A DNA stretch of 64,000 bases from Phytopseudomonas argentinensis (GTDB lineage Bacteria; Pseudomonadota; Gammaproteobacteria; Pseudomonadales; Pseudomonadaceae): the NCBI RefSeq assembly GCF_900113905.1, contig NZ_FORC01000002.1:544772-608771 (forward strand), read 5' to 3'. Below the pieces are notes generated by a model. That model saw nothing but the letters and a program-made list of their open reading frames with translations. It ran no database searches and was not told the origin of the DNA. The number at the start of each line of letters is the position of its first letter. Within the stretch, counting starts at the first letter, position 1. Positions 61,555 to 64,000 of the stretch are shown in pieces. A program made the translations under genes and the position numbers.

Positions 61555-62112
61555 TTATGGATTCTGGGGGCGCCAGGGTTCGATCAGGGCATCCAGGTTC
61601 AGCGCGTCGGCGAAATCCAGGAACTGGTCGCGCAACCAGCTGATCTGGGTGCCCGCTGGCAGGGTGACGGTCAGCGTGGCGTTGAGCATGGTGCCGCCGG
61701 TCTGCGGTGCCTGGTAGGTATCGCAGGTCAGCGCTTCGAGTTCGACACGGTGGTCGATGAAGAACTGGCACAGCTCGTTGAGAATGTCCGGGCGGTACAC
61801 CGAGCTTACGTAAGCCACGTAAGGCAGCGCCTGGGGGCGGACTTCCTGGGCGGCGCTGCGGATCACGTTGGCAGTGAACTCGTGTTTCTTGGCCAGTGCC
61901 GGCAGGCCGGCTTCCAGACGCGCCAGAGCATCCCAGCTGCCGGAAATCTGCAGCACCAGGGCGCTGAGCTCGCCGTGGCGGCTCAGGCGCGTGCTGATGA
62001 CCGCGCAGCGGTTTTCATGGCTGGCCCGGCACAGCACATTGGTCAGCTCCATGGCATTGCTACCAAGGGCGCTGATGACGAGAAATTGTTCGCGAACGGG
62101 GGGGGTGGACAT
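61555..62112 (-). CDS. Glycine cleavage system regulator-like tandem ACT protein (GcvR-like)
   Basis: A 185-residue protein with two ACT domains, the first around REQFLVISALGSNAMELTNVLCRAS and the second around ALPYVAYVSSVYRPDILNELCQFF. It resembles GcvR, which modulates GcvA in enteric bacteria. In pseudomonads the role is less sure. It is co-directional with bcp, 13 bases apart, in a conserved pair. Confidence 0.88.
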   Translation of the reverse strand: MSTPPVREQFLVISALGSNAMELTNVLCRASHENRCAVISTRLSRHGELSALVLQISGSWDALARLEAGLPALAKKHEFTANVIRSAAQEVRPQALPYVAYVSSVYRPDILNELCQFFIDHRVELEALTCDTYQAPQTGGTMLNATLTVTLPAGTQISWLRDQFLDFADALNLDALIEPWRPQNP

Positions 62113-62311
62113 GCAGCCTTCCTAAACGTTGGACGCCCGGCGCTATAGACAGCACCAAACAAACTCGCAGGGTAGCGAAAAGCGCTCGCCAGGGGAATGA
62201 CCAGATGGGGGCGAGCGCACGTAATGCCAGTAATCACAGCCACCTGGTCGCTTGTGCAAGGCTGGTGGCGCCAGTACCATTACGGCTCTCTTTTTCGGCA
62301 GGAGCGGTTGC

Positions 62312-63190
62312 ATGATTGCGGGCAGTATGGTGGCACTGGTCACGCCCATGGATGCGCAGGGTAATCTCGACTGGGAGGCCCTGAGCAAGCTGGTGGATTT
62401 CCACCTGCAAGAGGGCACCCACGCCATCGTCGCGGTCGGCACAACCGGCGAGTCGGCGACGCTCGATGTCAACGAGCACATCGAAGTCATCCGCCGCGTG
62501 GTGGATCAGGTCGCCGGGCGCATTCCGGTCATCGCCGGCACCGGCGCCAACTCCACCCGCGAAGCGGTCGAGCTGACCCAGAATGCCAAGACCGCCGGCG
62601 CCGATGCCTGCCTGCTGGTCACCCCGTACTACAACCGGCCGACCCAGGAAGGCCTGTACCTGCACTTCCGCCATATCGCCGAAGCCGTGGCCATTCCGCA
62701 GATTCTCTACAACGTGCCGGGCCGTACCGCCTGCGACATGCTGCCGGAGACCGTCGAGCGCCTGGCCAAGGTCGACAACATCATCGGCATCAAGGAAGCC
62801 ACCGGCGACCTGCAGCGTGCCCGTGACATCCTCGACCGCGTGGGCTCGAATTTCCACCTGTACTCCGGCGACGACCCGACTGCGGTCGAGCTGATCCTGC
62901 TCGGCGGCAAGGGCAATATTTCGGTGACCGCCAACGTGGCGCCGCGGGCGATGAGCGATATGTGCTCGGCAGCCATGCGCGGCGAAGCGGCGATCGCCCG
63001 GGCCATCAACGACCGCCTGATGCCGCTGCACAAGAACCTGTTCATCGAAGCCAACCCGATTCCGGTGAAGTGGGCCCTGAATGAAATGGGCATGATGGCC
63101 GACGGCATTCGCTTGCCGCTGACCTGGTTGAGCCCCCGTTGTCACGAACCGCTGCGTCAGGCCCTGCGCCAGTCCGGTGTATTGGTCTAA
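62312..63190 (+). CDS. dapA: 4-hydroxy-tetrahydrodipicolinate synthase
   Basis: A 292-residue lysine/diaminopimelate-pathway enzyme of the class I aldolase fold. The Schiff-base Lys161 is in [15 protein letters not shown], the catalytic Thr-Tyr pair in [10 protein letters not shown] and [12 protein letters not shown] lies eight bases before the ATG at 62312, which gives the family length; the 20-residue extension is rejected. It is followed by bamC in the widespread dapA-bamC arrangement. Confidence 0.96.
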   Translation: MIAGSMVALVTPMDAQGNLDWEALSKLVDFHLQEGTHAIVAVGTTGESATLDVNEHIEVIRRVVDQVAGRIPVIAGTGANSTREAVELTQNAKTAGADACLLVTPYYNRPTQEGLYLHFRHIAEAVAIPQILYNVPGRTACDMLPETVERLAKVDNIIGIKEATGDLQRARDILDRVGSNFHLYSGDDPTAVELILLGGKGNISVTANVAPRAMSDMCSAAMRGEAAIARAINDRLMPLHKNLFIEANPIPVKWALNEMGMMADGIRLPLTWLSPRCHEPLRQALRQSGVLV

Positions 63191-63207
63191 TCGAGGAATT
63201 ACGACGC

Positions 63208-64000
63208 ATGAAGCGACTGGCCGGACTTTCCGCACTTGCCCTGATCATCACCAGCACCAGCGGCTGTGGCTGGATCTGGGGCGAAAATGGCTACTTCCGC
63301 GACCGCGGCAGTGACTACCTGACCGCACGGCAGACCGCGCCGATGCAATTGCCGGCCGACGTCCAGGCCAAGCGCCTCGACCCGCTGCTGCCGGTTCCCC
63401 AGCAGATTCGCGATAGCGAAGCCAAGGGCGAATACGAAGTGCCGCGCCCGCAGGCGCTGGCCGTCAGTGACAACGTCAGCGAATTCAGCCTGCAGAACAG
63501 CGGCGATTCCAGCTGGCTGGTCGCCCAGCGCGTGCCGGCCGAAGTCTGGCCAGGCGCTCGCCAGTTCTTCGAGGATGGCGGCTTCCGCATCGTCGACGAA
63601 CGTCCGCAGACTGGCGAGTTCAGCACCGATTGGCAGCGTTTCGATGCGCTGTCGAGCAGCATGCAGAGCCGCCTGACCGGCCGTGTCGGTGGTCTCGACA
63701 GCAACACCGAAACCCGCGTGCACGTGCGCCTCGAGCCTGGCGTGCAGCGCAACACCAGCGAAATCTTCGTGGTCACCGCGCAACGCCCGGCGGGCAGCAA
63801 CGCCGAGGTGCCGTTCACCGAGCGCAGCGTCAACAAGACCCTCGACGCCGCGCTGCTCGACGAGCTGCAGGCCAGCCTGACCCGCGGCGTGGAGCAGGGC
63901 GGTTCGGTGTCCCTGCTGGCCGGCCGCGACTTCGATGCGCCAAACCGCGTAGCCCTGTCGCAGGATGGCAACGGCAACCCGGTGCTGAACCTGAGCACCG
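63208..64000 (+). CDS. bamC: Outer-membrane assembly lipoprotein BamC (partial, runs off window end)
   Basis: An open frame from the ATG at 63208 that continues past the last base, giving at least 264 residues. The signal peptide leads to Cys20 in a TSGCGW lipobox-like site. [25 protein letters not shown] belongs to the first BamC helix-grip domain. It is part of the BAM complex that folds outer-membrane proteins. AGGAATT precedes the ATG and dapA lies 17 bases upstream. The C-terminal domain is not in the window. Confidence 0.92.
   Translation, partial: MKRLAGLSALALIITSTSGCGWIWGENGYFRDRGSDYLTARQTAPMQLPADVQAKRLDPLLPVPQQIRDSEAKGEYEVPRPQALAVSDNVSEFSLQNSGDSSWLVAQRVPAEVWPGARQFFEDGGFRIVDERPQTGEFSTDWQRFDALSSSMQSRLTGRVGGLDSNTETRVHVRLEPGVQRNTSEIFVVTAQRPAGSNAEVPFTERSVNKTLDAALLDELQASLTRGVEQGGSVSLLAGRDFDAPNRVALSQDGNGNPVLNLST

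Overview
The window is a stretch of a Pseudomonas chromosome: high GC, GTG/TTG starts, and gene families and order typical of the genus. From memory, the order matches the P. aeruginosa PAO1 region running from dinB through gacS, pirRSA, cysM-rlmD-relA-mazG, purMN, hda, proS, dps-aspS, ruvCAB, the tol-pal operon, queEC, tRNA-Lys and nadA to dapA-bamC. It is not P. aeruginosa itself: several accessory genes differ. I found no prophage, insertion sequence, integrase or CRISPR array.

1-7.9 kb: an initiator tRNA-Met, a chemoreceptor, DNA polymerase IV, two small hypothetical genes, a heme oxygenase and the global sensor kinase GacS. The heme oxygenase sits directly behind gacS on the same strand.

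7.9-18.9 kb: the most distinctive region, an iron-catecholate uptake locus. A two-component system (PirR/PirS type) precedes a FepA/PirA-type TonB receptor with a Fur-box-like site upstream. A rho-independent-looking terminator follows the receptor. Then come a SAM methyltransferase with a regulatory-type C-terminal region, a periplasmic PfeE/IroE-like esterase, and a complete FepB-D-G-C-like ABC importer with its own palindromic, Fur-like upstream site. Sensing, outer-membrane import, siderophore hydrolysis and inner-membrane import are therefore encoded together. The methyltransferase has no obvious role.

18.9-41.6 kb: housekeeping genes for cysteine synthesis, rRNA methylation, the stringent response, NTP clean-up, purine synthesis and DnaA inactivation. 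Interspersed are envelope and hypothetical proteins, including a PilZ-like protein with an altered motif, followed by prolyl-tRNA synthetase and an OprD-family porin.

41.6-64 kb: after a long AT-rich intergenic region come HIT/slyX, a membrane-fused cold-shock protein, dps, aspS, yebC, ruvCAB, the complete ybgC-tolQRAB-pal-cpoB operon, queosine genes queE/queC, and a tRNA-Lys gene that carries no island here. ilvE, nadA, bepA, a TusA-like sulfur carrier, bcp, a GcvR-like ACT protein and dapA follow. bamC is cut by the window end.

Starts were chosen from Shine-Dalgarno position, overlap with neighbours and usual family length. Gene names outside the clearest families rest on recognition of motifs and synteny, not on a database search.
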